The position numbers were made by a program, and so were the translations under genes. Positions 1-8,128 of a DNA stretch of 64,000 nucleotides are shown here, in pieces (within the stretch, counting starts at the first letter, position 1; each line of letters begins with the position of its first letter). Source of the stretch: Orlajensenia stereocauli (lineage in GTDB: Bacteria; Actinomycetota; Actinomycetes; Actinomycetales; Microbacteriaceae); the NCBI RefSeq assembly GCF_039548895.1, contig NZ_JBCLVG010000001.1; one strand, written 5' to 3'. A model generated the notes under the pieces. The model ran no database searches. It was not told where the DNA came from and was given only the letters and a program-made list of their open reading frames with translations.

Positions 1-906
1 GTCCCGCCCGCCCCGGATGCCCAGCCTGTGTACCCCGGCGCACTTGGTGCAGCCCCGTACACGGCCGCTCCCACTCTGGCCGACCCGAACGCCCCTGTCG
101 CCCCTTCGAAGAAGAACGGGCTCGGTCTGGCGTCGGTCATCCTGGGTGCTGTCGCGTTCCTGTTCGCGTTCATCCCCGGGGTGAACTTCTTCGCGATCGT
201 CGTGGCGCTTGTCGGTGTCGTCCTCGGTGCCATCGGTCTGGCGCAGAAGAACAAGGTGAAGACGCTGGCGTTGGTCGGCACGATCCTGTCTGGTGTCGCT
301 GCGGTCCTGGCGGTCATCATGATCGTTGTGTACGCCGCGGTGTTCGTGAAGGCGGTCGATGACAGTCTCCCGAAGGTGGACACCGCCACGGAAGCTCCGG
401 CTGAGTCTGACGCGGCCGAGGAGCCTGCTGAGCCTGAGGAGCCTGCTGTTCCGGAGGTCGGCACCCGCGACAACCCGGCTGCGCTGGGGACAACGATCAC
501 GATGACGGAGAACGGCGCGAGCACATGGGAGATCACCCCGGGCGCTTCGAACCTGAACGCTGGTGAGGCTGTCGCTTCGACGAACCAGTTCAACGACCCC
601 GCCCCGGACGGGTACCAGTGGGCGACGCTGCCGCTGCACCTCACCTACATCGGCGAGGGGTCCTCCACCCCCGGTTACGACATCCAGGTGAAGTTCGTCG
701 GCGCTGACGGGAAAACGTACGAGACGTACAACGAGCTCGCCAGCGGGTACATCGAAGGTGACCTGGACAGCACCACGGAGATGTTCACCGGCGCGTCAAC
801 GGATGCAACAGTGCTGATCCTGATCCCCTCAGCGGATGCGGAGAAGGGTACGTGGGCGATCTCGCCGCTGTTCGGTGACGAACCGTACTTCTTCAAGGCT
901 GTCTAA
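1..906 (+). CDS. Membrane protein with DUF4190-like core, 5' end cut by window edge
   Basis: The reading frame is open from base 1, so the GTG at 28 is probably internal and the true start lies outside the window. Visible parts are a Pro/Ala-rich linker, about three hydrophobic segments encoded at roughly 115-350 (DUF4190-like, rich in Gly/Val/Leu), an acidic Glu/Pro/Ala linker (about 380-450) and a C-terminal domain of about 140 residues beginning at the Gly-Thr-Arg-Asp-Asn-Pro motif near 460, which resembles DUF4352-type extracellular beta domains. The protein at 18864 has a similar proline linker and membrane core after an N-terminal DUF2510 domain, so a DUF2510 domain is probably missing here. 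The role is unknown; exposure of the C-terminal domain outside the membrane is inferred. Confidence 0.75.
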   Translation, partial: VPPAPDAQPVYPGALGAAPYTAAPTLADPNAPVAPSKKNGLGLASVILGAVAFLFAFIPGVNFFAIVVALVGVVLGAIGLAQKNKVKTLALVGTILSGVAAVLAVIMIVVYAAVFVKAVDDSLPKVDTATEAPAESDAAEEPAEPEEPAVPEVGTRDNPAALGTTITMTENGASTWEITPGASNLNAGEAVASTNQFNDPAPDGYQWATLPLHLTYIGEGSSTPGYDIQVKFVGADGKTYETYNELASGYIEGDLDSTTEMFTGASTDATVLILIPSADAEKGTWAISPLFGDEPYFFKAV

Positions 907-913
907 CCTGACC

Positions 914-937
914 GGCTGGGCGCCCTACAGCCCAGCC
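914..937 (+). terminator. Hairpin after the first gene
   Basis: Perfect 8-bp arms GGCTGGGC and GCCCAGCC enclose an 8-base loop seven bases after the stop codon. There is no T run, which is usual for high-GC actinobacterial terminators. Confidence 0.55.
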
Positions 938-1481
938 TGACCGGATCCGAACGGGTCGTCCCTCCCTGGGGGAGCCCCGTTCTCTGTGGGTCATATATCC
1001 TCCAGTCACCCCCCCACACCCCATTTGAGATATTGGGAGACCCAGCCGCTACCTCGACTACGACAGTTGCGTCGACGCACCGCTGTCCTTCGCCCGGTGC
1101 ATGCGAGGGCTGTCGCTTTGCAGGCACCAGCCGCGCTGTGCTCCGAATCGACCAGGCTCTCGACGCGGCCGACCCTCGACAAGATCCTCCCCCTACGAGG
1201 TCGGCGCGGCCTGCGCAAGGGTGACGGCGTCGCTGACCGGGCGTCGTCACTAGGACCGTTCCCGACGCGGATGCCGTGACTGACAACGGAGGGACGGCCA
1301 CCGCGTCCGACTGGACAGACCCGATCTCCACTGAGCCGCCGAGCCGCTGAGCCGCTGAGCGAAACTTCGACCACAACGATTGGCCCGCCGTCTTCGCGCA
1401 CGTCGAACGGATCAGCTGAGAGGATCGCGGAGGCTCTGCCACATGTCCCATCTGCGTCACCGCAGACCGGAAGGAATCATC
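938..1481. other. Non-coding stretch without a convincing gene
   Basis: Several open frames exist on both strands, but none has a Shine-Dalgarno sequence with a sensible start or a recognisable protein composition. It probably contains the promoter of the lipoprotein gene at 1482. I see no RNA gene. Confidence 0.4.
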
Positions 1482-2120
1482 TTGCGCCGCACGCTCGTCT
1501 CCTTGGCCACGGTTGGGGCGCTTGCCGTCATCCTGACCGGATGCGCCGGCGCCTCTTCCGCTCCGACCCGCTCCGCGGGGATCGACCTGCCGGCGACCAT
1601 CGAACCGACCTCGACCATCGAGCCGGCGCCGACCGAGACGCTGCCACCCGTCGCCACTGAGACCCCGGAACAGGTGGTGACCGAACCGCCGGCTGCTGAG
1701 GTCATCGTCCCGGTGAACCCTGGCGTGTTCATGCCCGTGTCGGACACTGGAGGCATCAGCGTCGACTTCGTCAGCCCGTCACGGAGCATCGCCTGTACCA
1801 TCTTCAAAAGCGACTGGTCGCTGCCGTTCTGGGGTTGCAAAGCGAAGGATTTCACGTTCGATCCGGGGCCACGGCCGAGCGAGCACTGCCACATGGTCGG
1901 CAGCGTCGAAGGTGTCGGTGACGACCCGGTGAAGTTCGGTTGCCGGACTGACGAACCGTTCCGCGGCACGTACGACGACACCGTCGCCGTTCTGGACTAC
2001 GGGAAGTCGATTACGTTCGGGGGAGTGGTGTGCGTGTCCCGCGAGGACGGCATGACCTGTGATCGGGCCTCATCCGGGCACGGGTTCGACATCAGCCGCA
2101 CCGAAGCGAACCTCTGGTAG
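1482..2120 (+). CDS. Cysteine-rich lipoprotein, DUF6636-like
   Basis: The start is taken as TTG at 1482 because a GGAAGGA ribosome site lies just upstream and translation then begins with a short basic stretch, a hydrophobic segment and a lipobox Leu-Thr-Gly-Cys at about residues 17-20. A Ser/Thr/Pro/Glu linker follows, then a domain of about 130 residues with paired cysteines. The order Ser-Pro-Ser-Arg-Ser-Ile-Ala-Cys ... Gly-Cys ... Cys ... Gly-His-Gly-Phe near the C-terminus recalls the actinobacterial DUF6636 family. It should be lipid-anchored outside the membrane. No enzymatic motif is seen. It converges with the next minus-strand gene, leaving a 5-bp gap. Confidence 0.7.
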   Translation: MRRTLVSLATVGALAVILTGCAGASSAPTRSAGIDLPATIEPTSTIEPAPTETLPPVATETPEQVVTEPPAAEVIVPVNPGVFMPVSDTGGISVDFVSPSRSIACTIFKSDWSLPFWGCKAKDFTFDPGPRPSEHCHMVGSVEGVGDDPVKFGCRTDEPFRGTYDDTVAVLDYGKSITFGGVVCVSREDGMTCDRASSGHGFDISRTEANLW

Positions 2121-2125
2121 CTGGT

Positions 2126-2851
2126 CTAGCCGACCTTCTTCCAATCGCCGCAGCGGGAGGAGTTGAAGTCCTGTCCGCCGCTGACGGTGACTCGGATCAG
2201 CCCTTGCGCGCCGAGGTCGTTGTCGACGATGTCGGACCCGTTCGTGCCGGAGGTGTTGATCTCCCAGTAGCAGGTGCCGCTCGCTGACGTGGCCTCGTAG
2301 ACGCCGGGCTCCATGGACACACCGACGATGTAGGAGTACCCGTCCTTCAACGTGGTCTGCGCCGCACGGGCTTCCGCCCCTGTGACTGCATCCTCGCGGC
2401 CTTTCACGGCGTCCTCCCGGGTCTGCAGCGCCGTCTCCTTGACCTTCACTGCGTCTTCTCGTTTGGCGACGGCGTCGGACGCGTTCATGTACTGGTCTCG
2501 TGACGCTGTCATCTCGGTCAGGTCGCCGATCAGGTCGTCCTTCTCCCCGGACATCTTCGTGTTGTCCGCCTGGAGGTGGACGAGCTCATCGTTCGTGTTC
2601 GCGGCGACGTTGACAGCGACAGCGAAGGACGCCCACCCGAGCACGGCGACGCCGGAGACGGCGATCAACGCGATGGCGGTTTTCGACAGCTTCTTCCTCG
2701 GCTTCGCGGCCGGCTTCGGCTTGGCCTTCGTACCCGGCACGCGCGGTTTGGATGCCCGCGGAACCTTCGGCGCTGCAGCTGCTGCGGGCGGCGGCGCCAC
2801 CGGTGAGGCTGCTGGTGTTTGGGCGTCGTCCTTGACGGAGTCGTTGTCCAT
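2126..2851 (-). CDS. Membrane-anchored coiled-coil protein with disulphide domain
   Basis: ATG at 2851 is chosen over an upstream start because GAAAGGA lies about nine bases before it. The 241-residue protein has an Ala/Pro/Lys-rich cytoplasmic tail (1-56), one transmembrane segment (about 57-80), a heptad-like coiled coil with repeated Arg-Glu-Asp-Ala-Val units (about 85-165) and a C-terminal domain with the pattern Gly-Val-(x)3-Pro-Gly-Val-Tyr ... Cys-Tyr-Trp-Glu ... Ser-Arg-Cys-Gly-Asp-Trp. That pattern is common at the C-terminus of secreted actinobacterial proteins of unknown function. The signal-anchor layout puts the coiled coil and Cys-pair domain outside the cell. It shares this plan with the protein at 3186-3785. 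Confidence 0.75.
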   Translation of the reverse strand: MDNDSVKDDAQTPAASPVAPPPAAAAAPKVPRASKPRVPGTKAKPKPAAKPRKKLSKTAIALIAVSGVAVLGWASFAVAVNVAANTNDELVHLQADNTKMSGEKDDLIGDLTEMTASRDQYMNASDAVAKREDAVKVKETALQTREDAVKGREDAVTGAEARAAQTTLKDGYSYIVGVSMEPGVYEATSASGTCYWEINTSGTNGSDIVDNDLGAQGLIRVTVSGGQDFNSSRCGDWKKVG

Positions 2852-2996
2852 GAGGTCGGGTCCTTTCGGGTCGCCCGACACTACCGACGACTGGACGGGT
2901 ATGGCAGTTCCCAATCTGGGTGACAACACTCAGCGGATTGTTTCGGTCCGCGAACGCATTCACACAAGGGTTGGGACAATGCGATGAGCATCTCGG

Positions 2997-3146
2997 CCAG
3001 ATCCCCAGACGGCGCTCATCGGCGTCGTTCTGCAAACACATTGGCATGCGGCCGCGGTCGTTCACGAACCAAGCAAGCTCGTCCGCCATCTTCTGGAAAC
3101 GGGCGTCATGAGCGTTGATCTCAGGGGAAGTGGTGAGGTTGTCCAT
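2997..3146 (-). pseudogene. Remnant of a helicase-associated (HA) domain
   Basis: Translation from ATG 3146 gives about 50 residues containing Phe-Val-Asn-Asp-Arg-Gly-Arg-Met-Pro and Glu-Arg-Arg-Leu-Gly-Ile-Trp, the typical spacing of helicase-associated (PF03457-type) repeats. Resemblance is lost after the Trp at about 2997 although the frame stays open. I read this as a broken end of a larger gene in an otherwise gene-free gap. A short intact gene cannot be excluded. Confidence 0.35.
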
Positions 3147-3185
3147 ACAGACTCTATGCGCGAGCACAGAGGGCGGCTGGCAGCT

Positions 3186-3785
3186 TCAGTCCATGCAGTG
3201 GGCTTCGGTGACTTGGAACTTGTCGCCGCCAGGCATTGCCAGCTCCAGCCGCGCCACCCCGTTCGCGGGCAGGCCAGCGGTCGTGCCGTACACCGCACCT
3301 ACAGATACCTCTCCATCCAAAGCGGACACTGTGACGGAGATCCCAGCCGGGCAGGGGTCAGCCGTCATGACGGTGAACACAGCACAGCGACCCTCGGAGG
3401 TGCAGGAGTAATCGCCCTCATGTGCTTTGTAGTAGAGGGACACGTCACCCGGGATCACGTAGTACCCCTGATCGGTGGCCGCCTTGTCCTTGCGTGCCTG
3501 TTCGGCCTGTACCTCGCGTGCTTGAGCTTCCGCCGCCGCGGCCGCCACCCGTTCCGCTTCCTTCTCCCGGGCGATCTTCAGGTCGCGTTCGTTCTGCTTC
3601 TTCTTCGCAGCAGCCTGTGCGTCCTGTTTCTGCTCCGCGGACTGGTGTAGTTCCGTGGCTGATGACAGCTGCACAGCCGACCAGCCGTAGACCATAACCC
3701 CGGCTCCGAGGATGAGGACGGAGCTGAGCAGCAACGCCAGCATGACGCCGCCGCCGATCGTGCCTTTCGGCTTCGCCTCGTTCAC
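3186..3785 (-). CDS. Membrane-anchored coiled-coil protein, unknown role
   Basis: The 199-residue protein has one N-terminal membrane segment (about 14-36), a charged Ala/Lys/Glu coiled coil (about 45-105) and a C-terminal domain with four cysteines (Asp-Tyr-Ser-Cys, Gly-Arg-Cys, Asp-Pro-Cys, and the last Cys two residues before the end), probably two disulphides outside the cell. Its start overlaps the stop of 3782-4216 by four bases (ATGA), so the two are translationally coupled. No family is recognised. Confidence 0.7.
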   Translation of the reverse strand: MNEAKPKGTIGGGVMLALLLSSVLILGAGVMVYGWSAVQLSSATELHQSAEQKQDAQAAAKKKQNERDLKIAREKEAERVAAAAAEAQAREVQAEQARKDKAATDQGYYVIPGDVSLYYKAHEGDYSCTSEGRCAVFTVMTADPCPAGISVTVSALDGEVSVGAVYGTTAGLPANGVARLELAMPGGDKFQVTEAHCMD

Positions 3786-4216
3786 AGGTTCGCCTCGATC
3801 TCAGCGGTCTGCTCATTCAACGTTGCGACTGCATTCAAGTTCATGATCCCGATCGTCGCGGCGACCGCACCGCCAGCTACCATCACGGCAGCGATCAGCA
3901 CCCACAGCCACCGACGGTACCGACGGGGCGCAGAGGGTGCCGACGGCTGCGGGTCGGGCTCCTGCTCCATCACGGGCGGCGGTGCTGTCGCAAGCCGCGG
4001 CTCCGGTGCCGGCTGGTACCCGCGGACCCTGACGCCGTCAGCTTCCTGGTCGAGGCGGGCGATCTCTTCCGGGCTTCCGGTCCAGCCTTCACGGACCGGG
4101 CGGACGTTGAACTGGTGGATGTACGCGATCTCGTAGTCGGTGAGGTACCACGACCATCCGGTGTCCGGGGCTGGGTTCACCCCACGGGTGATGGGCGGAT
4201 GTGCGGCGTCGGACAT
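3782..4216 (-). CDS. Small single-pass membrane protein
   Basis: First gene of a two-gene operon. The 144-residue protein has a long cytoplasmic N-terminus with several aromatics (Trp-Ser-Trp-Tyr near residue 21), a Pro/Glu linker, a basic patch and one membrane segment (about 104-126) close to the C-terminus. There is no signal peptide or enzyme motif. Its coupling to the coiled-coil partner at 3186 suggests that they act together at the membrane. Confidence 0.65.
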   Translation of the reverse strand: MSDAAHPPITRGVNPAPDTGWSWYLTDYEIAYIHQFNVRPVREGWTGSPEEIARLDQEADGVRVRGYQPAPEPRLATAPPPVMEQEPDPQPSAPSAPRRYRRWLWVLIAAVMVAGGAVAATIGIMNLNAVATLNEQTAEIEANL

Positions 4217-4381
4217 CGCAGCTCCCTCAGGGTCGGGTGGTCAAGGGAATGCTCCTGTTCTACCACCGGGCCGCACGACACGGGCAGACCCCGGTTCTGG
4301 GGCCGTTCCCCTGCAGCGTCGGGGGTCGGCAGTACCATCCGAGCAGCCCTCAAGCCGCCACCGACGAATGAGCTCCACACC

Positions 4382-4831
4382 GTGACAACTGGGTACCGTG
4401 CCAACTTCCGTCTCGACGACACCGCCGACGCGGTCGCAGTCGCCGAAGACCAGGTCGGGTCGTGGCTGCGGACGAAGCAGAAAGGCCGGTCCAACCTGGA
4501 CTCCGCCGACTGAGACGGGCCCGGAACCCACCCGCTCGGCCCCGGCGCCACCCTCCGGGTAGCTGAACTCGACCATGACCTGGACGGGTCACGTAGACGC
4601 GCCATCCGATTCTCGGAAACGAACCCCGGCGGCACCTGGGAAGTGTCAGTTGTCGCCGTCTCCCTGCCATTGGACCGAACCCACAAGCAGACCCTGTAAG
4701 TAACCGCCGGGCTCGGCGGAGTCGACCAGAGAGAGTCGATTCGGGAGGTCGCCACCCCGAAGGTGGTGCAGGAGCTCCTTGAATCCGGCGATAGTCGGGG
4801 CGATAGTCGTCATGGTCTTCTCCTGAGGTAG
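4382..4831 (+). pseudogene. Decayed gene, reading frame interrupted by two stop codons
   Basis: Starting at GTG 4382 a protein-like frame runs to 4831 without a frameshift but contains TGA at 4511-4513 and TAA at 4697-4699. Sequence on both sides of each stop is well-composed: Asp-Gln-Val-Gly-Ser-Trp-Leu-Arg, then Gly-Pro-Gly-Ala-Thr-Leu-Arg-Val and Gly-Gly-Thr-Trp-Glu-Val, then Glu-Ser-Ile-Arg-Glu-Val-Ala-Thr-Pro. The TGA may derive from a Trp codon. I recall similar N-termini in longer actinobacterial proteins of unknown function but cannot name the family. The 3' part appears to be deleted. Confidence 0.6.
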
Positions 4832-4974
4832 GTGTCTTCTTCTGCCACCAACATGTGCGGACGAACACGAAATCGACCCAAGATCGCCGCCGGCTGTCCC
4901 TCGGATTCGGGCTGCCGGCTGGGAACACCAACCCGGTACCGTGCATCGAAGGTGTGTACCGAACGGAGGGCCCG

Positions 4975-5688
4975 ATGCCCCGCAAACTGATGGCTGCGGC
5001 CGCCGCGATGACGGTACTGCTCACCTTGACCGGATGCACCGGCTTGCTCGGCGGTCTCTATTCCGGCGGCAACTCAGGACCAATCTCCGACAGTGACCGC
5101 TCCGGCGACCCACTGAACTACGACGAGATCGACGGGGAGATCGAAAACGCCATCGACGTCGTCGACACATTCTGGTCGGACCACTTCGCCGACTTCTACG
5201 AAGGCGGAGACCCCTACACACCACCGTCGGACTTCATCCCGTACATCGAATCCGACCTGCCCACCTGCGGCGGCGAACAACTGGAGCCCGGGAACGCCTT
5301 CTACTGCGTCCCCGACAACACGATCCTGTGGGACCAGGACCTGATGGACTACCTGTACACCGAAGGTGGCGACTCCGTCGTCTATCTGGTGATCGCCCAC
5401 GAATGGGGCCACGCCATCCAAGAGCAGATCTCCGAAGAAGGGCTGTGGAACTCCGAAGAGCTCCAAGCAGACTGCTTCGCCGCAGCAGCGCTGTACGGCG
5501 CCGCCGACGACGGAACTTGGGCGTTCGAAACCGGAGACACCGCCGAGATCACCAACGCGCTCACGTTCCTCGCCGACGAAACCGAATGGACCGACAGCGA
5601 CGACCACGGCGACCCGCTCGACCGGATCGACGCGTTCAACGACGGACGCACCATGGGTGTCGAGGGGTGCCACCCGGTCGAGGAGTGA
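4975..5688 (+). CDS. Lipoprotein neutral zinc metallopeptidase
   Basis: ATG 4975 follows GGAGGG and gives a lipoprotein signal with lipobox Leu-Thr-Gly-Cys (Cys at about residue 20). The catalytic helix reads His-Glu-Trp-Gly-His (HExxH) at about 143-147 and is followed by Glu-Leu-Gln-Ala-Asp-Cys-Phe-Ala, the third-ligand region of YpfJ-type putative neutral zinc metallopeptidases (PF04228). The mature protein of about 217 residues is somewhat shorter than usual for the family. It would act outside the membrane. The next gene starts only 14 bases downstream and is probably cotranscribed. Confidence 0.85.
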   Translation: MPRKLMAAAAAMTVLLTLTGCTGLLGGLYSGGNSGPISDSDRSGDPLNYDEIDGEIENAIDVVDTFWSDHFADFYEGGDPYTPPSDFIPYIESDLPTCGGEQLEPGNAFYCVPDNTILWDQDLMDYLYTEGGDSVVYLVIAHEWGHAIQEQISEEGLWNSEELQADCFAAAALYGAADDGTWAFETGDTAEITNALTFLADETEWTDSDDHGDPLDRIDAFNDGRTMGVEGCHPVEE

Positions 5689-5702
5689 CAGGAGGGCATC
5701 GA

Positions 5703-7241
5703 ATGGTCGACCATCTCGCCGCAGCCCGCGACAAAGTAGCGGAGTTCTGGCCCCACGTGGAGAGCGTCTGGGGCGAGGGCATCGACGGTCTCGCCGGGTT
5801 CCGGTTCAATCTGACCCCGGTCATCTGGGTCGCCGTGGTCCACCGAGGCATGTACATCGAAGCCGACGACCAGCCCATCGCCCACGTTGACCTGCCAGAT
5901 GGCGCCGGCACCCAGGTCATCGTCGAGGCGATCGCCGCGGGCATCGAGGAGTTCTGGTTCGAGATCTGGCACCAGGTTTCCACGCTTCAGCAAGCTGACG
6001 GGGTAGACGACCCACAGGCGGAATCCATCTTCGCCGAAGCGCTACGCGAGGTCTTCCCGGAGAGTGAACGAACCCACAAACGCTTGCTCGAGGAGACCGA
6101 CACCTCATTCAGCTTCTTCAGCCGAACCTTCACAAAACCGACCATTCCACGGGCCCCAGAGGAGACATTCGCGGGATACGTGACCCCCGGTGGCTCCGGG
6201 ACATCATTCGATGATCCCCACCAACTATCAGACGCCCGAGACCGTGCAGCTGAGTTCTGGCACGACGTCCAAGACCTACGCGGCGACGGCATGGACAGCC
6301 TGGCCGGGTTCAGCTTCCACATCACCCCGACCATCCTCGCTGCTGTCGCCGACCGTACCGTGTACATCTTCCACACCCTCAACGGGCAACCACTCCTCCA
6401 AGCGAACCTTCCGGCCGAGGTGACCTCGCAGATGATCCTCGACACCCTCGCGGTGACAGTGCAGGACTTCTGGGACTCCATCTGGGAGATCGCAACGCCA
6501 GATGGGAGCTACGTCGAAGATGACGATGTCGACTACGAATCGATCCTCGCCGATGTATTCGAGGAAGGGGAACGGACATACGTGCGGCTGTGGAACGAGT
6601 CATGCAAGGCGAGGCTGTTCCGTGAGAAAGTGAACAGGGCCGCAACCGCTCAGCTGTCTGAGGCGGTCATCCAAGCGTCCGTTCCCCTGGACGGCACAGA
6701 AGCTGCGTTCGCCATCCCGTACCCGATCTCCGCCGACGACTACCTCATGTGGGACGCGGCACTCACCGCCGGCGACCGGGTCGGCGCTGAATGGCGCGAC
6801 GTTCACCGGTGGGGTGACGACGACGGACTCCGCGCAGCGGTAGACGCCGCCATCCAGGTGGAGCACGCCCGCCGGAAACTTGCCGACGGCACGGGCGGCA
6901 CATCCAAAGCGTCCACGTTCACATTCTCTGCGGTGGTCGTCGTTGTGGCCGCCCTCATCCCCGCGCTACTGGGAAGCATGCTGCTGACGATGGCGTTCGA
7001 ACCCGGACGCGTCGGCGGGGGAGCGCTCGGCGCTGTCGGCCTGTTCCTGCTCATAGTCGCCAGCGTCTTCTGGTGGGTCGCGTACCGTCTCGCCACCCGA
7101 GCCGGCAGGGACTCCAAAGCCACACTGAAATGGATGATCGACTGGGCGTACTGGCGGGCAGTGGAATCCTCGAGGGCGTGGCGCCCCGCACTCACCCACT
7201 GGCCGGTCTCAGCGGAGAACGACCAACCCACGGAACGCTGA
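5703..7241 (+). CDS. Membrane protein with internal tandem duplication
   Basis: ATG 5703 follows GGAGGG and the stop of the peptidase gene. In the 512-residue protein, residues about 5-140 and 170-310 are diverged copies: each has Ala-Glu-Phe-Trp, a Gly-(Glu/Asp)-Gly-(Ile/Met)-Asp-(Gly/Ser)-Leu-Ala-Gly-Phe motif, Thr-Pro-x-Ile, a later Phe-Trp-x-x-Ile-Trp and Glu-Arg-Thr. Two membrane segments lie near the C-terminus (about 405-432 and 440-465). There is no signal peptide, so the duplicated part should be cytoplasmic. The family is not recognised. The 3' end overlaps the convergent gene by 33 bases. Confidence 0.75.
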   Translation: MVDHLAAARDKVAEFWPHVESVWGEGIDGLAGFRFNLTPVIWVAVVHRGMYIEADDQPIAHVDLPDGAGTQVIVEAIAAGIEEFWFEIWHQVSTLQQADGVDDPQAESIFAEALREVFPESERTHKRLLEETDTSFSFFSRTFTKPTIPRAPEETFAGYVTPGGSGTSFDDPHQLSDARDRAAEFWHDVQDLRGDGMDSLAGFSFHITPTILAAVADRTVYIFHTLNGQPLLQANLPAEVTSQMILDTLAVTVQDFWDSIWEIATPDGSYVEDDDVDYESILADVFEEGERTYVRLWNESCKARLFREKVNRAATAQLSEAVIQASVPLDGTEAAFAIPYPISADDYLMWDAALTAGDRVGAEWRDVHRWGDDDGLRAAVDAAIQVEHARRKLADGTGGTSKASTFTFSAVVVVVAALIPALLGSMLLTMAFEPGRVGGGALGAVGLFLLIVASVFWWVAYRLATRAGRDSKATLKWMIDWAYWRAVESSRAWRPALTHWPVSAENDQPTER

Positions 7242-7649
7242 AACCATCTCCTGCCCGGACTCCCGCCAAGCCTGCTCAGATGTGAACACACTCCCGACAA
7301 GTTTCACCTGACCGAACGAAGCCCACAGCTTCACCACCACGTGAACGTACGGGTCCGTAGCCCGGAACGCCCCGACATACCCGTCAGCTTCCGCGCCACC
7401 CACATGCACCGTCGTCAGCCCCGCGAACATCCGCCAATCCGGGTTCATCCCCTCGATGAACCCAAGCTGCGTCTGAGCAAAGAACAGCGAGTCGATCGCA
7501 TCGTTCGTCACCGTCCGCTCCAACGTCATGACCGAATCATCCTGTGGTGAGGAGAACCGGACCGTCTCCGACATCTGCCAACCGGACGGGGCAGAACCGA
7601 CCACCCAGGCTGTCGCTGGGTCACCAAACCGTTCGAACATCAGGGCCAT
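7209..7649 (-). CDS. Small soluble protein, possibly of the LpqN/DcrB fold
   Basis: The 146-residue protein begins near a Gly-Trp-Gln motif and alternates predicted strands with a Val-His-Val-Val-Val-Lys-Leu-Trp segment and a C-terminal amphipathic stretch. This loosely recalls LpqN/DcrB/DUF1795 proteins, but no signal peptide precedes it. ATG 7649 and 7640 are both possible starts; neither has a strong ribosome site. A sequence block directly upstream is shared with the next gene (7654-7684 and 8033-8063). Confidence 0.5.
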   Translation of the reverse strand: MALMFERFGDPATAWVVGSAPSGWQMSETVRFSSPQDDSVMTLERTVTNDAIDSLFFAQTQLGFIEGMNPDWRMFAGLTTVHVGGAEADGYVGAFRATDPYVHVVVKLWASFGQVKLVGSVFTSEQAWRESGQEMVSAFRGLVVLR

Positions 7650-7653
7650 GACA

Positions 7654-7684
7654 GTTCGATGGTCAGGCCGCCGCAGATGTTCCC
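7654..7684 (-). promoter_or_regulatory. Upstream block shared by two neighbouring genes, copy 1
   Basis: Read on the minus strand this block contains GGAACATC, GCG, CCTG and CATCGAAC in that order and ends four bases before ATG 7649. The same words with two one-base gaps occur at 8033-8063, also four bases before a start codon. A shared promoter or 5' leader is likely. Confidence 0.4.
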
Positions 7685-7686
7685 AG

Positions 7687-8028
7687 TCAGGAGCCGATCA
7701 GAGCCTTCTGCTCATCCGTCAACTCACCCGGCACACCGGAACACCACAGCGTGACCGGACCGTCACCACCGGCGATCGTCATGTGCTGATAGCTGTACAC
7801 CTCGAGGTCAGCGTCGCAGGCTTCGCCTTCCCCGATCTCGTACACCAGGATCCGGGTGGCGGAGCTTTCGCCGCAGTCGACGAACGGGATGGCATCCATC
7901 ACCGATTCATCGATGCAGGATCCTGCGCGCGGAGGGCCGTCCGGGTCGACCGAAGCACATCCTGTCCCGACGAGAATCACACCGGCGAACACTGATGCGG
8001 TGACCGCCAACCGTTGCAGCTTCTTCAT
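7687..8028 (-). CDS. Small lipoprotein with paired cysteines
   Basis: ATG 8028 is preferred because translation then opens with Met-Lys-Lys and a hydrophobic segment ending in the lipobox Gly-Thr-Gly-Cys (Cys at about 24). The mature domain of about 90 residues contains Cys in Gly-Ser-Cys, Val-Asp-Cys, Glu-Ala-Cys and Leu-Trp-Cys, fitting two disulphides outside the cell. The pattern resembles septum-formation or DUF4333-like lipoprotein domains, but I cannot assign it. The gene is divergent from the Ca-loop protein at 8129. Confidence 0.65.
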   Translation of the reverse strand: MKKLQRLAVTASVFAGVILVGTGCASVDPDGPPRAGSCIDESVMDAIPFVDCGESSATRILVYEIGEGEACDADLEVYSYQHMTIAGGDGPVTLWCSGVPGELTDEQKALIGS

Positions 8029-8032
8029 GCAC

Positions 8033-8063
8033 GTTCGATGCGGCAGGTCGCGCGGATGTTCCT
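8033..8063 (-). promoter_or_regulatory. Upstream block shared by two neighbouring genes, copy 2
   Basis: This is the second copy of the block described at 7654-7684, placed four bases before ATG 8028. The same position relative to two unrelated coding sequences argues for regulation rather than coding duplication. Confidence 0.4.
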
Positions 8064-8128
8064 TCACCCATTGCGGGAACTTCTTGCGTAGGACCACCAT
8101 CGAACCTGTAACCCGAGAGGAGCTCCCC

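Noticed and set aside
903..1460. Long minus-strand open frame after the first gene
   Set aside because: Its composition is Arg/Ser/Pro-rich as expected of antisense GC-rich DNA, it has no ribosome site, and it crosses the upstream part of the lipoprotein gene.
3108..3650. Plus-strand frame with hydrophobic C-terminus at 3108-3650
   Set aside because: It is antisense to the coiled-coil protein at 3186-3785; the hydrophobic run is the complement of Lys/Glu/Gln codons.
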